Shown one piece after another: positions 33,685 to 45,496 of a stretch of 64,000 nucleotides of DNA; position 1 is the stretch's first letter, and each line of letters starts with the position of its first letter. Both the position numbers and the translations under genes were made by a program. Origin of the DNA: Corylus avellana (taxonomy: Eukaryota > Streptophyta > Magnoliopsida > Fagales > Betulaceae); the NCBI RefSeq assembly GCF_901000735.1, contig NC_081547.1, forward strand, positions 15,270,397-15,334,396, in the 5' to 3' direction. The notes under the pieces were generated by a model. The model was given only the letters and a program-made list of their open reading frames with translations, was not told the DNA's origin and did not search any database.

Positions 33685-35558
33685 GCTGGGACCATCATCT
33701 GGCTGAAGACGTAAAACCTAGCGCTCATAGGAGGCACCCCATAGTTTATCCTTTTCTTTTGTTTAATGAGTTTTCAGTTCAATTTTTATTTCAGTTTTAA
33801 TGTTGTTCCTTTTTACTTGTTTGTGTGTTTTCTTATTTTGTAGGGACAAGTGTGCTTCACTTCAAGTTTGGGGGTGTGCTATGAGCCATGCTTTCCAAAA
33901 CCATGTCGACTATCTCCCGGGTACATTCTTTCCTTTACTTAGACACATTGGGGACAATGTGTAACGACCCAGGAAAAAGCACTAGCCACATCTGTGCTAT
34001 TATTCCAAAAGGACTAGTCAATTTGGAGCTTTCCTATAATTCATTATAAAGCCCAGTTTCACCTAGTAACTAGGCAATGTGGGACTTAGTACCCATGACT
34101 ATCTCTATAAACTACCAACTCTATGTGGGCTTCTTCTCATCTTCTCAATATGAGACTGAGGTGTTACAAACTCCCCCTCTTAAACTCCTAACATCCTCAT
34201 CAGGTCCACATCATGTAGTGCTCCAGTACCACATGGCCTGGCGCTACGAGGTGGCTCTGATACCACTTGTAACGACCCAGGAAAAAGCGCTAGCCACATC
34301 TGGGCTATTACTCCAAAAGGACTAGTTAATTTGGAGCTTCCCTATAATTCATTATAGGACTTAGTACCCATGACTATCGCTATAACCACCCACTCTACGT
34401 AGACTTCTTCTCATCTTCTCAATATGGGACTGGGGTGTTACAAACTCCCCCTCTTAAACTCCTAACGTCTTCATCAGGTCCACGTCATGTAGTGCTCTAG
34501 TACCACATGGCCTGGCGTTACTAGGTGGCTCTGATACCACTTGTAACGACCTAGAAAAAAGCGCTAGCCACATCTGCACTATTACTCCAAAAGGACTAGT
34601 CAATTTGGAATAATAACTCAGATATGACTAGCGCTTTTTCCTGGGTCGTTACACAATGTGTCTTTTAAGTTTGGGGGTATGAGCACACATGATTGTTCAC
34701 ACACTTTGTCCCAATTTCAAGTTATTTGTTTTGTGTGTTGTTTGTTTCTTGGAAAAAAAAAAAATTATGCATGTTCATGTTTGCTCTAAAATTTTAAGTT
34801 GATATAGAAAGAATTGTGGCTTGAATTCATCAATGAGCTTAAAATTTTGAACACATGATCTGATGAGTGAATCTGTTAGTTTGATTACTTGTTGAGGATA
34901 GTTGAAAAAATCATATGTTTGATCTAATCACACAAGCACATTAGCACATAATCTGTGAAGTATGACATGAGATCTGATATGTGTGTTTTTGCATCTTAAA
35001 TGAAATTGGATGACTTATTAGATGACACTATGGCATATATAGTAGTGATGGAAAAAAAAAAGAAAAAAAAAAAAGAAATATGCCATTATGTCATTCTAAT
35101 AGGAATTTCAGTGAATTCTGAGATAAGGAGACATTACATATTGGAAAGATTTGGAAGCCTCATAATTTTGTACTAATTCATTGTACACAAATTTCAAACT
35201 TGTGATGATTTAGCATATCCTTTGTAAGTAATTGAATTTTGAGATTCCAATTCATTGTGAAGATGGAGTTCATCTTTTTAAGCTCGCTTATGAATGAAAA
35301 TCATAATCTTGAAGTGATGCTTTAATTTTTGAAATAACATGAACTATGCATGATGTTTGTGGGTAACATCTCTGGAAAACCCTCACGAGACTTCACTCGT
35401 CCACTAGAGAATTCCTAGGGGTTTAAAAGGCTTGTTGCATACTCTAAATGCAATCGTACATCCCACGAAAGATGGATTTATCTTTTGTTTTTTGTTTTTC
35501 CATTCTTGTTTTTAGTTCTGTATTGCTAAGGGACTACCAATATGCAAGTTTGGGGGTG
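33685..35558 (+). mobile_element. Element B: 3' internal non-coding region
   Basis: Colinear with 15483-17022 of element C apart from the nested TRIM. Three purine-rich AAGTTTGGGGGT tracts occur (33866, 34667, 35546); the last abuts the 3' LTR and is the probable polypurine primer. No gene seen. Confidence 0.75.
33960..34653 (-). mobile_element. Nested multimeric TRIM retroelement
   Basis: Minus-strand terminal-repeat retrotransposon in miniature, flanked by CAATG duplications (33955-33959 and 34654-34658). Three LTR units start TGTAACGACC (plus view): 33960-34168, 34268-34442 and a chimeric 34542-34653. The two internal segments each carry GGCTCTGATACCA (34253-34265, 34527-34539), the complement of a tRNA-Met primer site. 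Each also carries CTCCCCCTCTT, the complement of a polypurine tract. Only about 100 bp lies between LTRs and there is no coding capacity. Confidence 0.88.
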
Positions 35559-36907
35559 TGATAAGTGGTAAAATATTCATATATTTTTAGCCCTTAACTT
35601 ACATGTTTTAATCCTTTGGTTTTGGTTAATTAGGTCATTTTAATTCCTTTTTGTGTTTTTTATACTTTTGTAGACTTTTGGAAGAAAATGAAGTAAATCT
35701 AGATGATTTGGGCTCAAAAGAGAGAAGATGAAAAATTGGGAGCTCTCTGACACTGCGATCGATCACAGGGTACCTGCAATCGAGCGCAGTACCCGAGAAG
35801 ACAAAGCACAATCCAGGCCAGGAGCGATCGAGCGCATGCTAGGAGAGGATTGATCACAGACTTGCGATCGAGCGCACATGGGTTGCGATCGATCACACCC
35901 GTGCGTAGGAGACATATCAAGTGGCGGCCAGATTGTCATTCTTTCCATATTAGGGTTTTTCAACTCCCAATTGTAATAGATTTTGAAACCCTACGAAATC
36001 CCTTGGTTTACTACTTTGTCAAGGACTTCTAAAGCCTGTAAATATACCCTTAAGCCTTTAGTAGAGGTATGCTTTGTAAGGAGAAGAAGAGGAGTTCTTG
36101 AAGTTCAAGTCTCGGGTTTATTCTTTTCTTTTCTTTTATTTATGAAGAGGTTTAACATCAATTTTATGTGTAGCTAATTTAATTAGTAGAGCAAGATTGA
36201 AGCCCTAGGTATGTTTGGTTAATATTTTCAATATTAGCGGCCTTGCGATGATCTTGTTGTGCTATTTAACTTGATTAATGCCTACTTACATGAATTCCTC
36301 ATATGTGTGTGCCTGATCAACATATGCATATGGTATGGAATAGTTAGTTAAATTAATTTGGATGGCCGAGTCTTGGGTTTAACATAAGTAACAAAAGAAT
36401 CCACACCACGATTCTTGGATTAATCAACATGGGAAACCGGGAGTATATGCCATGCCCTAGGCCTCATGTGTTTGTCGATTTTCATAGAATATATGCTTTC
36501 CTAAGGAACAACTTAGTATACACCATGCTAAATCCCTTAGAAAAGAAAAGAGTTAGAGTATACGCCATGCCTAACTCGTTGCTTAGGGGAATCTATAGCC
36601 TTATGAGTATACGCCATGCCCTTAAGTTGACAAACAATAGATATGCATAACATGATCAAAGCATTGGCATATTGTTATATTAGCTAAATATAATTAGTGG
36701 TGGATATCAAAGCCCTACCTTTTAGTATCATCACTTAGACAATCAATCTTTGTTTTACTTAAGGAATTTATTTTTAAACATAAATTCAGCAATCCTCGTG
36801 GGAATGATCCTGTACTTGCACTATATACTACTATGTTGACCTTGTGCACTTGCAGGTAAAACGTACAATTACTTACCTACTAATTTAGGTAGATATTTTG
36901 CATATCA
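35559..36907 (+). mobile_element. Element B: 3' LTR (LTR1)
   Basis: Starts TGATAAGTGGTAAAATATTC after the polypurine tract and ends TATTTTGCATATCA. GATCGA cluster at 35755-35905 with six recognisable copies. Nearly identical in order and length to the 5' LTR. Confidence 0.92.
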
Positions 36908-36912
36908 CCTTT

Positions 36913-38349
36913 CACATGCATGATGAACTTCTCGTAATAGGCTTGCAAAAGACGTTTTATATGTCATATGCTCAAAATAATTTAATCTGTGAATAAAACA
37001 CTTTTTCATTACAAACATTTAATGTCATTATGGATCTTAAAATCATTGGGATTCAGACCATAATCCTTAACAATTTGTTCATTACCCGGTGGGTCAAGAT
37101 TTGATCAATGAACGTTTAGGATGGTCCCTTGTTGAACGTTCGGTGTACTGTTTTACCCAATGGTCAAGATTTGGTGAACGAAATGCCTTAAAAATCTTCT
37201 CTGAGCGACTCCTAATGAACTGAGAAATCTTGCACTCATTCCAACTAAGCTAACCATAGCCTAGTATTTACCATGGGCGCTACACTCATTCCTCCTTATA
37301 AAAATTTAGTCCTCAAAATTTCAGAATTAAAATACTTAGAGGAGTAGTAAAATTACCTTAGGTCCGTAGCTTCATAGGGCTCATGCTCTATAGGTTGTTG
37401 GGCAATCCTGTCCCATCCACATGTTGGCACTAAATCATCCTTAAACAATTGTGGAAGGTCATTTCGTAAGTCGTCTAAAGCATCATACTCGATGTTGCCC
37501 ACATTGTACCACTCATCATCAATCTCCACACTCAAGTATATCAACTCACAAAAAGAGTAGTTCCATATACAGTCTAGCTCCATAGGTATCTATGTCATAA
37601 TCCTGTAGAGGAAAACAAACTCTTTCTCAGTCGACTATCCCTTGACCAACATAGGAATATGTATAATGTCCGAGAATAAACTTTTAAGAATCAAAGGAAA
37701 ACCATACACAATCAAGTTTCAAAAAAATGTGCATATCGGATTTGCATATCATGTTCTGCTTCCCATGATGCTTCCTCGAGGCCATGATTGTGCCACAATA
37801 CCTTGATGATAGGGATCATTTTGGTGCACAATATTTGCTCTTTCCGATCGATGATCTTCACTAACTCCTCGATGTATGTCAATCCTTCCTAAATTTTCAA
37901 TGGCTTATACTCCACCACCAAAGGCAAATGTTGTATCCAACTACCTTTTGAAGTCCAAAATGCATACTCGCAGCATATCTTCTAGAATCTGGTTAATTTG
38001 CTTCGATTGACCATCTGTCTAGGGGTGAACGGTGGTCCTAAACTTCAATTATGTCCCTATTTCCTTTTGCAATCTCTACCAAAACCTCGAAGTAAATCAA
38101 GAATCTATGTCCGAGACAATCACCGATGGAACTCCGTGAAGTCAAACTATATATTGAACATAGAGTCTAGCCAACTTATCCATCGGGTCCATAACCTTTA
38201 TGAGTATGAAATGAGCACTTTTCGGGAGACGATCTACCACTACCCAAATGGTGTCTTCTCTAGTCAACGTCTAGGGTAGACCCAAAATAAAGTCCATGGC
38301 TCTCTCGTCCCACTTTCACTTAGGCACGTGTAATGGCTTAAGTGTCCCT
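36913..38349 (-). pseudogene. Chromovirus-type (Tekay/Del-like) gypsy integrase remnant and flanking DNA
   Basis: The minus strand from about 38340 down to 37735 reads, with stops and frame changes, as an integrase core: [49 protein letters not shown] and LEDMLRVCILDF. These match the DDE region of chromovirus elements, unlike the Athila integrase of elements A and C. 36913-37735 is AT-rich, with no domain recognised; a 76-codon open frame at 37353-37583 is unmatched. LTR3 DNA cuts the remnant at 38350. Confidence 0.72.
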
Positions 38350-39147
38350 TGATAAGTGCCAAATATTGCATACTTGGACCCCTTTATTTACATTAGTTAA
38401 TCCTTTAGTTGTGCCGTTATTTAATGTTTTGTGTTAGTTTTGTGTTTTTAGTGTTTTGCAGGTCATTAAAGAAAAACTACAACTTTAAAGGGAAAAAATG
38501 CTAAGTTTGGAAGAAAGCATACTTTGAGAAGACCTAGATGATGTGGTTAAGATCAACCGAATCCAAGAAAAAGGTTAAATCATATTGGATTAAAGATAGA
38601 TTGGATAAAATTTCAGATCGGATTCAAATTTAGATTCTGTACACATTTCAGTATTTTGACTATAACTTTCCGTTAAAATATCGGATTGAAGTTATTCATG
38701 TGGCATTGAAAAGCTAACTCAAAATTCTACAATTCACTGTGAAATAGGATTTTCCTAATTCGGACAGTTACTATGCCAAAATCGCCCCACAATAAAAGGT
38801 TACAAATTTGGACGAATCCTATTCCGATTTCAGACTTCTATTTTGACTATGAGACAGACCTCCGAATTATCTAGGTTTAATAAGGTTTTTAGAACTTTCC
38901 TAAGCCTATAAATATACTTCTTTGCATTCAAGAAAATATACACAATCCCAGAGAGCAAAATTCTTTTGTTTAGTTTTTCTTTAGGTTTAGGTTTAGATTT
39001 TATTTTTATGTGGAGCTAAATTCCCAATTAAGGTTGAGGATGAAGAACATCAATACTTTCATGTAAGTCTTTATTTATCTGATTTTATTGGGTTTAATAT
39101 TTCAATTGTTTTACAGATAATTATCCATAAATCCAATCTCAATTGTT
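38350..39147 (+). mobile_element. Truncated LTR, family LTR3
   Basis: Begins TGATAAGTGCCAAATATTGC, similar in plan to LTR1 but distinct in sequence, and breaks off near 39147 where element D begins. Contains TATA-like CCTATAAATATAC near 38904. A second fragment of the same family starts at 57527. Confidence 0.7.
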
Positions 39148-39765
39148 TTACACATGAACATGCATAATTTTTTTTTTCTTTTCACAAAATAAAAATAGCA
39201 TTAAAACTGGGACAAAGTGTGTGCAAAGTGTCTCCCATACCCCCAAACTTAAATTACACATTGTCCCCAATGTGTCTATAACATGGAAAGAATTTACCCA
39301 GGAGATAGATGAACTGTTTGGAATAGTATGGTTCATAGCACACCCCCAAACCTTGAATTGAAGCACACTTGTCCCTGCAAAACACTAAAGTAAAAAAGGA
39401 AAACAGACACAAAATAAAATAAAACAAACACAACAAAATAAAATAAAAATAGACAAACAAAATAAAAAGGATATGCTGTGGGGTGCTTTCCATGAGTGTT
39501 AAGTTTAATGTCTTCAGCCAGACTGTAGCACTTTAAACTTGAAGCACCAGTCTTTTCTTCTCTTGCACCAAAGGGAATGAATCTTTTCTGTTGCAAGATG
39601 CTTCCTAGTGTTTATAGATCAGGGAGGACCACTGTGAGTTTTCTCAAATAGTTTCTCATCCGGTGGGGAATCATGAACTGGAATAAAGTAGGAAGAAAAC
39701 TCAGGGAGCATCTCTATCTTGATGTCCTCAATTTGCTCATGTGGTAGCTCTAACAAACTTCTCTC

Positions 39766-40515
39766 CTAGCCTCTTGGTGTTTCAAGAATAAGAGTTAATG
39801 TTAAGGAAATCTCAGTGCTCTCTTCTTTTTCCTGATGTGACACTTGTGGAACTTCGGCTTGCTCCTCCTTCCCTACTTTCACTTGCTTTTCAACCACCTC
39901 TTCACTCCTCGGTGTGACAACTTGCTCATGATAGTAGGTGCACTCTTCCTCCATGTAGTGCTCATTAGGTTTGGCCACCAACTGACTTTGACGCTCTTCT
40001 TCTTTGAGCATATCTGATATTTTCTTGAGATGAGCCTCCATCTTTTCAAATGATTGCATGAGGGAGTTCTCCCTCCTTTCAAATGATTGATTTCTTTCCT
40101 CCATTTGGGTAAGAGAAGCTGATATTATTTCTTCTAAGCTTGCATGCGCTTCTTCAAAGGTAGACCTTTTTGGAGGAGGTGGTTCTTCTTGGTATTGTTG
40201 AGGCTAATCGATGGGAGATGGCTCCTCTTCATGAGCTTCTATCTTGAAAATGGATTGCCACAGACTGGGGCTAAGACAGGAATAGGAATGATCATAGAAC
40301 TGTGGAGATAACTTCTCTTCATGATAGCAAATACTCACTTCCTCCATATAATGTCCACGAAGAGTGGTAACTGACTGACTTTGGGGCTCTTCCTTTTTGA
40401 GAAAATTTGTTCTTTGTGTACAATGGGCCTCCGTCCTATTAACTGATTTCAAATGAGAGTTCCTCTTCTCCTTAATTGATGAACTGATCAGAGCTAATGT
40501 ATTTTCAGAAAACAC
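39766..40515 (-). pseudogene. Element D coiled-coil open frames, function unknown
   Basis: Two minus-strand frames, 40515-40204 and 40104-39766, share repeated units (EEPQSQSV..LRGHYMEEVSICYHEE and EERQSQLVAKPNEHYMEEECTYYHEQ), so they look like tandem copies within one Glu/Gln-rich, probably coiled-coil protein. A stop separates them. Proteins of this appearance follow a gag-like zinc knuckle in some plant gypsy-like elements; I do not know a function. Confidence 0.5.
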
Positions 40516-40519
40516 AAGG

Positions 40520-40860
40520 GGAGGTGGTTCAACCTGATATTACTGTTGTGGAGCTGATTAAGAGGAATATGCACGATCATAGAATTGCTGATATGAGTGA
40601 TGTTTTATTCTATGAGATTGTGGAGCATGAATTCCGGGAGCTTGAGCATGCTGTGAGAGATTGGACTATTGGCTCCATGACGGGTTGCAGGAATCAAAAT
40701 AGCAGTCGTTCCCAAGTCTAGAGAATGATGTGTTCTTATGCCCATTAAATTTGTTAGAAATTTGTATCATTATAAGACATTCTCCAACATGGTGATAAAG
40801 GTCATGACATAAAGAACATGGTCCATGGGGTGTCAAAATGCATCCCCACATGTGTGAAAA
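40520..40860 (-). pseudogene. Element D gag-like zinc knuckle segment
   Basis: The minus frame near 40851-40666 contains CSLCHDLYHHVGEC, a perfect C-X2-C-X4-H-X4-C retroviral zinc knuckle, followed by SRLGNDCYFDSCNPSWSQ, which resembles the post-knuckle segment of Athila gag. A stop follows and the continuation to 40520 is in a shifted frame. No upstream capsid-like domain was seen. Confidence 0.6.
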
Positions 40861-41184
40861 TAAAATAACAAAAAGTCAAAACTAAAAGGGAAAATAAAAC
40901 AAAATTTAAAAACAAAACTTACTAATATGCAGACTTGAATGACCCTGCATGAAATAAAAGGAAAAAAAAAAAAACAAAAACAAAACAAATCTATAATTAG
41001 TGCAGTAACTGTGTTGTTCTCTAGATGTACGATCAATCGCACCATGAGGTGTGCTCGATCACCCTAGTTGAGAGCTCGATAGCACCTCTAGAGGCAGAAC
41101 AGGAACTACGGAAAAAACTAGAAAAACAGAAAAATCTAAAACAAAAATAAATTAAAGGAAAAAAAAAAAACAAAATCAAACAAT

Positions 41185-41201
41185 CCCCGGCAATGACACC
41201 A
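41185..41201 (-). promoter_or_regulatory. Primer binding site for tRNA-Asp, element D
   Basis: The complement reads TGGTGTCATTGCCGGGG, three mismatches from the expected tRNA-Asp complement, 6 bases inside the LTR boundary, the same spacing as in element B. Confidence 0.72.
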
Positions 41202-41207
41202 AAAATT

Positions 41208-42522
41208 TGTTGTGCAAATATCTACCTAAATTGATAAGCAAATAATTGTATGTTTTACCCACAAATGCTCAAGGTCAACATAGTAGTATATGATGCAAGT
41301 ACGGGATCATTCCCACGAGGATTGCTAAATTTTGCTTAAATAAATTCCTTAAATAAAACAAAACAAAGATTGATTTTGATTTGATAATAATAAAAGGTAG
41401 GGCTTTGACTTCCAGCACTAATTATATTTGGATAATATAACAATATGCCAATGTTTGGATCATGTTATGTATATCTAATGTTTGTCAACCTAAGGGCATG
41501 GGTGTATACTCCTTAAGCTATGGATTTCCCTAAGCAACGAGTTAGGCATGGGTGTATACTTTAACTCTTTTCTTTCTTAAAGGATTTAGCATGGGTGTAT
41601 ATTAAGTTGTTCTTTAAGAAAGCATGATTCTATGGAAATTGACAAACACATAAGGCCTAGGACATAGGTGTATACTCTTGGTTCCCCATGTTGATTAACC
41701 CAAGAATCCGGTGTGGATTTCTTTTGTTACTTTTATTAAACCCAAGACTCGGTTATCCAAATTGATTTAACTAACTAGTCCATACCACATGCATATGTTG
41801 ATCAGGCAAACACATATGAGGAATTCATGAAAGCAGGAATTAATCAGGTTAAATATTACAACCTGATCATCACAAAGGCGCCAATATTGAATATTAACTA
41901 AACATAAGTAGGGCTTCAATCTAGCCCTACTAAGTCAATTAGTTACATATGAGTTTGATGTTAAACATCTTCATCAAATAAAAAGAAAGGAAAATAATAA
42001 ACCCAAAACTTCAACTTGACGAGCTCCAATTCTTCTCCTTGGAAATTGTGTGTCTATTCTAGAGGTTTAAGGGTCTATTTATAAGCCTTTGGAATACTCT
42101 AGAAACCCTAAAAATCGTAGGGTTTGAGCCCTAGTTTGCACAAAGTTACAAAACCCTAGAAATTACACTTTTCATATCAAGACTGATGGCTAACTTGCTC
42201 ATCACGCACGGGTGCGCTCGATCGCAGGACTGCGATCAATCCTCTTGTGCTAGCACTCAATCGCAGGTGCCTTGCACTCGTGGTCTTCACCTGTTGTGCG
42301 CTCAATCATAGCTCCTTGCAATCGATCGCACTACCAAAGCCTCCAATTTTCTTCAAAATCGCTCTTTATGCCCAAAACTTCTGAGATTGCTTCCTTTTCT
42401 TCCAAGGACCTACAAAAATAAAGAAAACACATAAAATAACTAAAATGGCAGAAATTAATCAAAACTAAAGGATTAACACATGTAAGTTAAGGGCTAAAAT
42501 ATGAATATTATGGCACTTAACA
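41208..42522 (-). mobile_element. Element D: 5' LTR (LTR1)
   Basis: On the minus strand it begins TGTTAAGTGCCATAATATTC and ends TATTTGCACAACA. GATCGA cluster at about 42200-42330 and spaced ATGGGTGTATACT modules at about 41500-41680. It abuts copia RNase H sequence at 42523. Confidence 0.9.
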
Positions 42523-43773
42523 GATATTTGAAGCACTTTGTCCCATGGCTTACTACTCATACGAATGAAGTCACCTAATCTAGAAGCTTTTTCAGACGTA
42601 GATTGGCCTGGTTGCCATGATGGAAGACGATCCACAGATGGTTATTGTGTGTTTCTTGGCACAAATCTTCTATTATGGTGCTCTCACAAATATCCAACTT
42701 ATAAGCATCGAATGTTGCACATTCAAGCCCCTTAACTCGCATATGTTAATTCCTTAGCATTGTTATCTATTTGATTTTGTGTGGTTTTAATGTTTTAAGA
42801 TTTTAAATAAAGATGTAAGAAATTCTATAGATTTTTTGCTTAAGACACACTTCAGGGAACACTGGCAGCAAGAGGGATCGAGCTCCCCATTCTACGCTTG
42901 AGCGCATGTGCGTTCAAGCGCACATCCCTTTAGGCCCGAGCACACTCCTCCTTGAGCTCGAGTTCACGCCCGCCGACCTGTTGGACAGAAACATGTAATT
43001 AATTTGGAATTCAACCTAGGTCTCCTAATTTGACTAGGGACGAAAACCTAATGTTTATGGGACTCCAAGGGCACCTAGGGTTTATTATAAACCCCATAAA
43101 TAGGCCATAAACTTCAAGAGAAAGGGGTGCTTGGTTTTGGAGAGATAATTCACATAAAGATCTTCTTTGAGGCTTAAAGAGTTGAAGAAGATGAACATGG
43201 AAAAAGGCAATCCCAACACCACCATGAGCAACTAATTCTGTAATATGGTCTTGATGTAGCCCTTTCCAAGTAAAAATGGTCTAATTATATTTTAATTTAG
43301 GGTTTTCCTATTTATGCACAATGGTTGTGTAACTTAGAGAATTGATTTTAAAGTTTATATTCAATCATTATAAAATTCTTCTCTTGTCTTAGAAAGCTTT
43401 TTATCTTGATTGAACTTTGAAAATGTACAACGATCGTGTCCTACCTCTAATCACCAAATAATCTGTAAAGATCTAAGCCATTGAGTTAATCAAAACATGC
43501 ACAATGGAATTATAAAATCATCAAAAAATACAACACAAAGTTTGTTTACAAAGTGGAAAACCCTTTGAACCAATCAAAGGTAAAAACCACTCCAAGGCAG
43601 CCAAACCCGGGAAATCACTATAAGAAAATTCAGTTTATAGACTAGACAATACTCACAACCCTGGAGAACCTCTAGACTTTGTAAGAACGACAAGCTCCTA
43701 GCTCATCTCTAGCCTGACCATCTTCATAGAGTGCATCTCCTCACCACCCCTTCAGTAGACTTCTTTCACCAAG

Positions 43774-45153
43774 TGTTATGTGCTAAAATATTCATATTTT
43801 AGCCTCTTAATTTACAATTGTTAATTTCTTAGTCTTGATATTTTGTGCCATTTTATTTCCTTTTTGTGTTTTCTATTTTTTGTAGGTCATGGAAGAAAAG
43901 GAAGCAATTCTGGAAAGTTGAGCATAAAGGGCAATTTGGGAAAAAAGCTAGAAGTCTTTGGATCAAGCTTAAGAATCCAGGTGCAGTGCGATCAAGCAAA
44001 CTACACCTAAGCTCAACTGCATCAGCGCTCGAGCACCCAAGCCAAGGAGCAAGTGCAGGCTTGTGCTCGCGCACACAAGAAGAAGGCTTGAGCGCCCAAC
44101 ACCAGAGATTGATTGCAAGTGTGCGATCGAGCACACTTGTTCGCTGGAGAAAAAAAGACATGCGGAAATAGTCCGTTTTCAACCCAAATTAGGTTTTCCT
44201 AGTCCTAGTTGAACTAGGACTTAAACCTACAAGTTTACTAGGGTTCTTAGGATTTCTAGGTCTTTCCTAAGCCTCTAAATAGACCTCTAAGCCTCTTAGA
44301 AAATATACAAGCTTTGGAGGAGAATTTGGAGGCTACTTCCAGGAGTCGTTTTCAGTTCTTTCTTTTCCCTTTATTTTAATTATGTTAACTAACTCTTTCG
44401 TTAGGGGCCAGATTGAAGTCCTAACCACGTCTTTTTAGGATTTCAATATTGACGCATTTGCTACAATCATATTTTGATATATTTAAATTGATTATTTCCT
44501 GCTTAATTGACTTCCTCTTATGAATGTGCTTGATCAACATATGCATGTGGTATGGATTAGTTATTTAAGTCAATTTGGATGACCGAGTCCTAGACTTAAT
44601 AAAGTGACAAAAGAATCTCCTCACGGATTCTTGGATTAATAAACATAGAAAATTGGGAGTAGACACACCCATGCCCTAGGCTCCATGTGTGTGTCGATTT
44701 CCAAGATTTATGTTTTCTTAAAGAACAACTTAGTAGACACCTATGCTAAATCTTTTGAGAAAAAAAAAAAGAATTAGAGTAGGCACCCATGCCTAATTCG
44801 TTACTTAGGAAGATCAATAGCTTAAGGAGTATACACCCATGCCCTTAGGTTGGCAAACATTAAATATACCGGTATGATTGAAGCATTGGCATATTGTTAT
44901 CTTAATTAGTCTGATTAGTGATGGATATCGAATCTATAAACACTTTCATTTATCTTTATCTCTTTTCATAATATCAATTTCGTGACAATTTTGGTATTTT
45001 AATTTAAAAAATCAATTCTAAGCAAAATCAACAATTCTCGTGAGAATGATCTCGTATTTGCCGCACTATACTATTGTTTGATCTTGTGCACTTACGAGTT
45101 AAAACATACCAAATATTCGCCTATTAATTTTGAGGTTGGTATTTGGCACAACA
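43774..45153 (+). mobile_element. Solo LTR, divergent LTR1, nested in insert X
   Basis: Starts TGTTATGTGCTAAAATATTC, ends TTTGGCACAACA, flanked by CCAAG at 43769-43773 and 45154-45158. It has the same architecture as other LTR1 copies, including GATCGA-type motifs at 43985-44140 and CACCCATGCC modules at 44660-44850, but with more differences, so a separate subfamily. Confidence 0.9.
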
Positions 45154-45496
45154 CCAAGTAGCACAACAAAACCTTTATGTAGTGGAATGAACAAACAATA
45201 ACCAATCAAGAGCAAAGGATAGCCTGAAGCTTTATCACATCCTGTCTTGTAAAAACAACTCCCGAGACACAGAGCTCGAAGAGAACTTTTGAGACTACAT
45301 AGATAAAATTCTCCCGAAAAGTCTGCAGTGAATAGTGATAGGAAAATCCTTTTATAGGGAAGACATTTTACTCTTCACATCTTCATGGGACTCATTTCTC
45401 ATTAAGACGAGATGAAGAAAACTTCAGATCTGAGGATATTCATGTATTAATGGAAAAAGAGTGTTGTCATGATGGGAAGAACAAATGACTCATTCC

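Larger units (their letters stand above)
28657..36907 (+). mobile_element. Element B: Athila-like retrotransposon with both LTRs but no pol
   Basis: 8.25 kb bounded by two LTR1 copies and CCTTT duplications (28652-28656 and 36908-36912). Order: 5' LTR, tRNA-Asp primer site, motif-rich leader, degenerate gag, GATCGA-rich spacer, Transposase_32-like ORF, long 3' non-coding region with a nested TRIM, polypurine tract, 3' LTR. No protease, RT, RNase H or integrase sequence lies between gag and ORF2, so it is non-autonomous and would depend on a relative such as element A. Confidence 0.87.
39148..42522 (-). mobile_element. Element D: pol-less Athila-like element, 3' LTR missing
   Basis: The 5' LTR (41208-42522) is followed leftwards by a tRNA-Asp-like primer site, a leader with GATCGA motifs (about 41025-41085), a gag-like CCHC segment and coiled-coil open frames. 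It ends with a 3' non-coding region at 39148-39400 that matches those of elements B and C (complement of AAGTTTGGGGGT tracts). No RT or integrase is present. Confidence 0.75.

Noticed and set aside
37353..37583. 76-codon acidic minus-strand frame (MELDCIWNYSFCELI)
   Set aside because: It looks protein-like in composition but I could not tie it to a chromovirus domain or host gene; not called.
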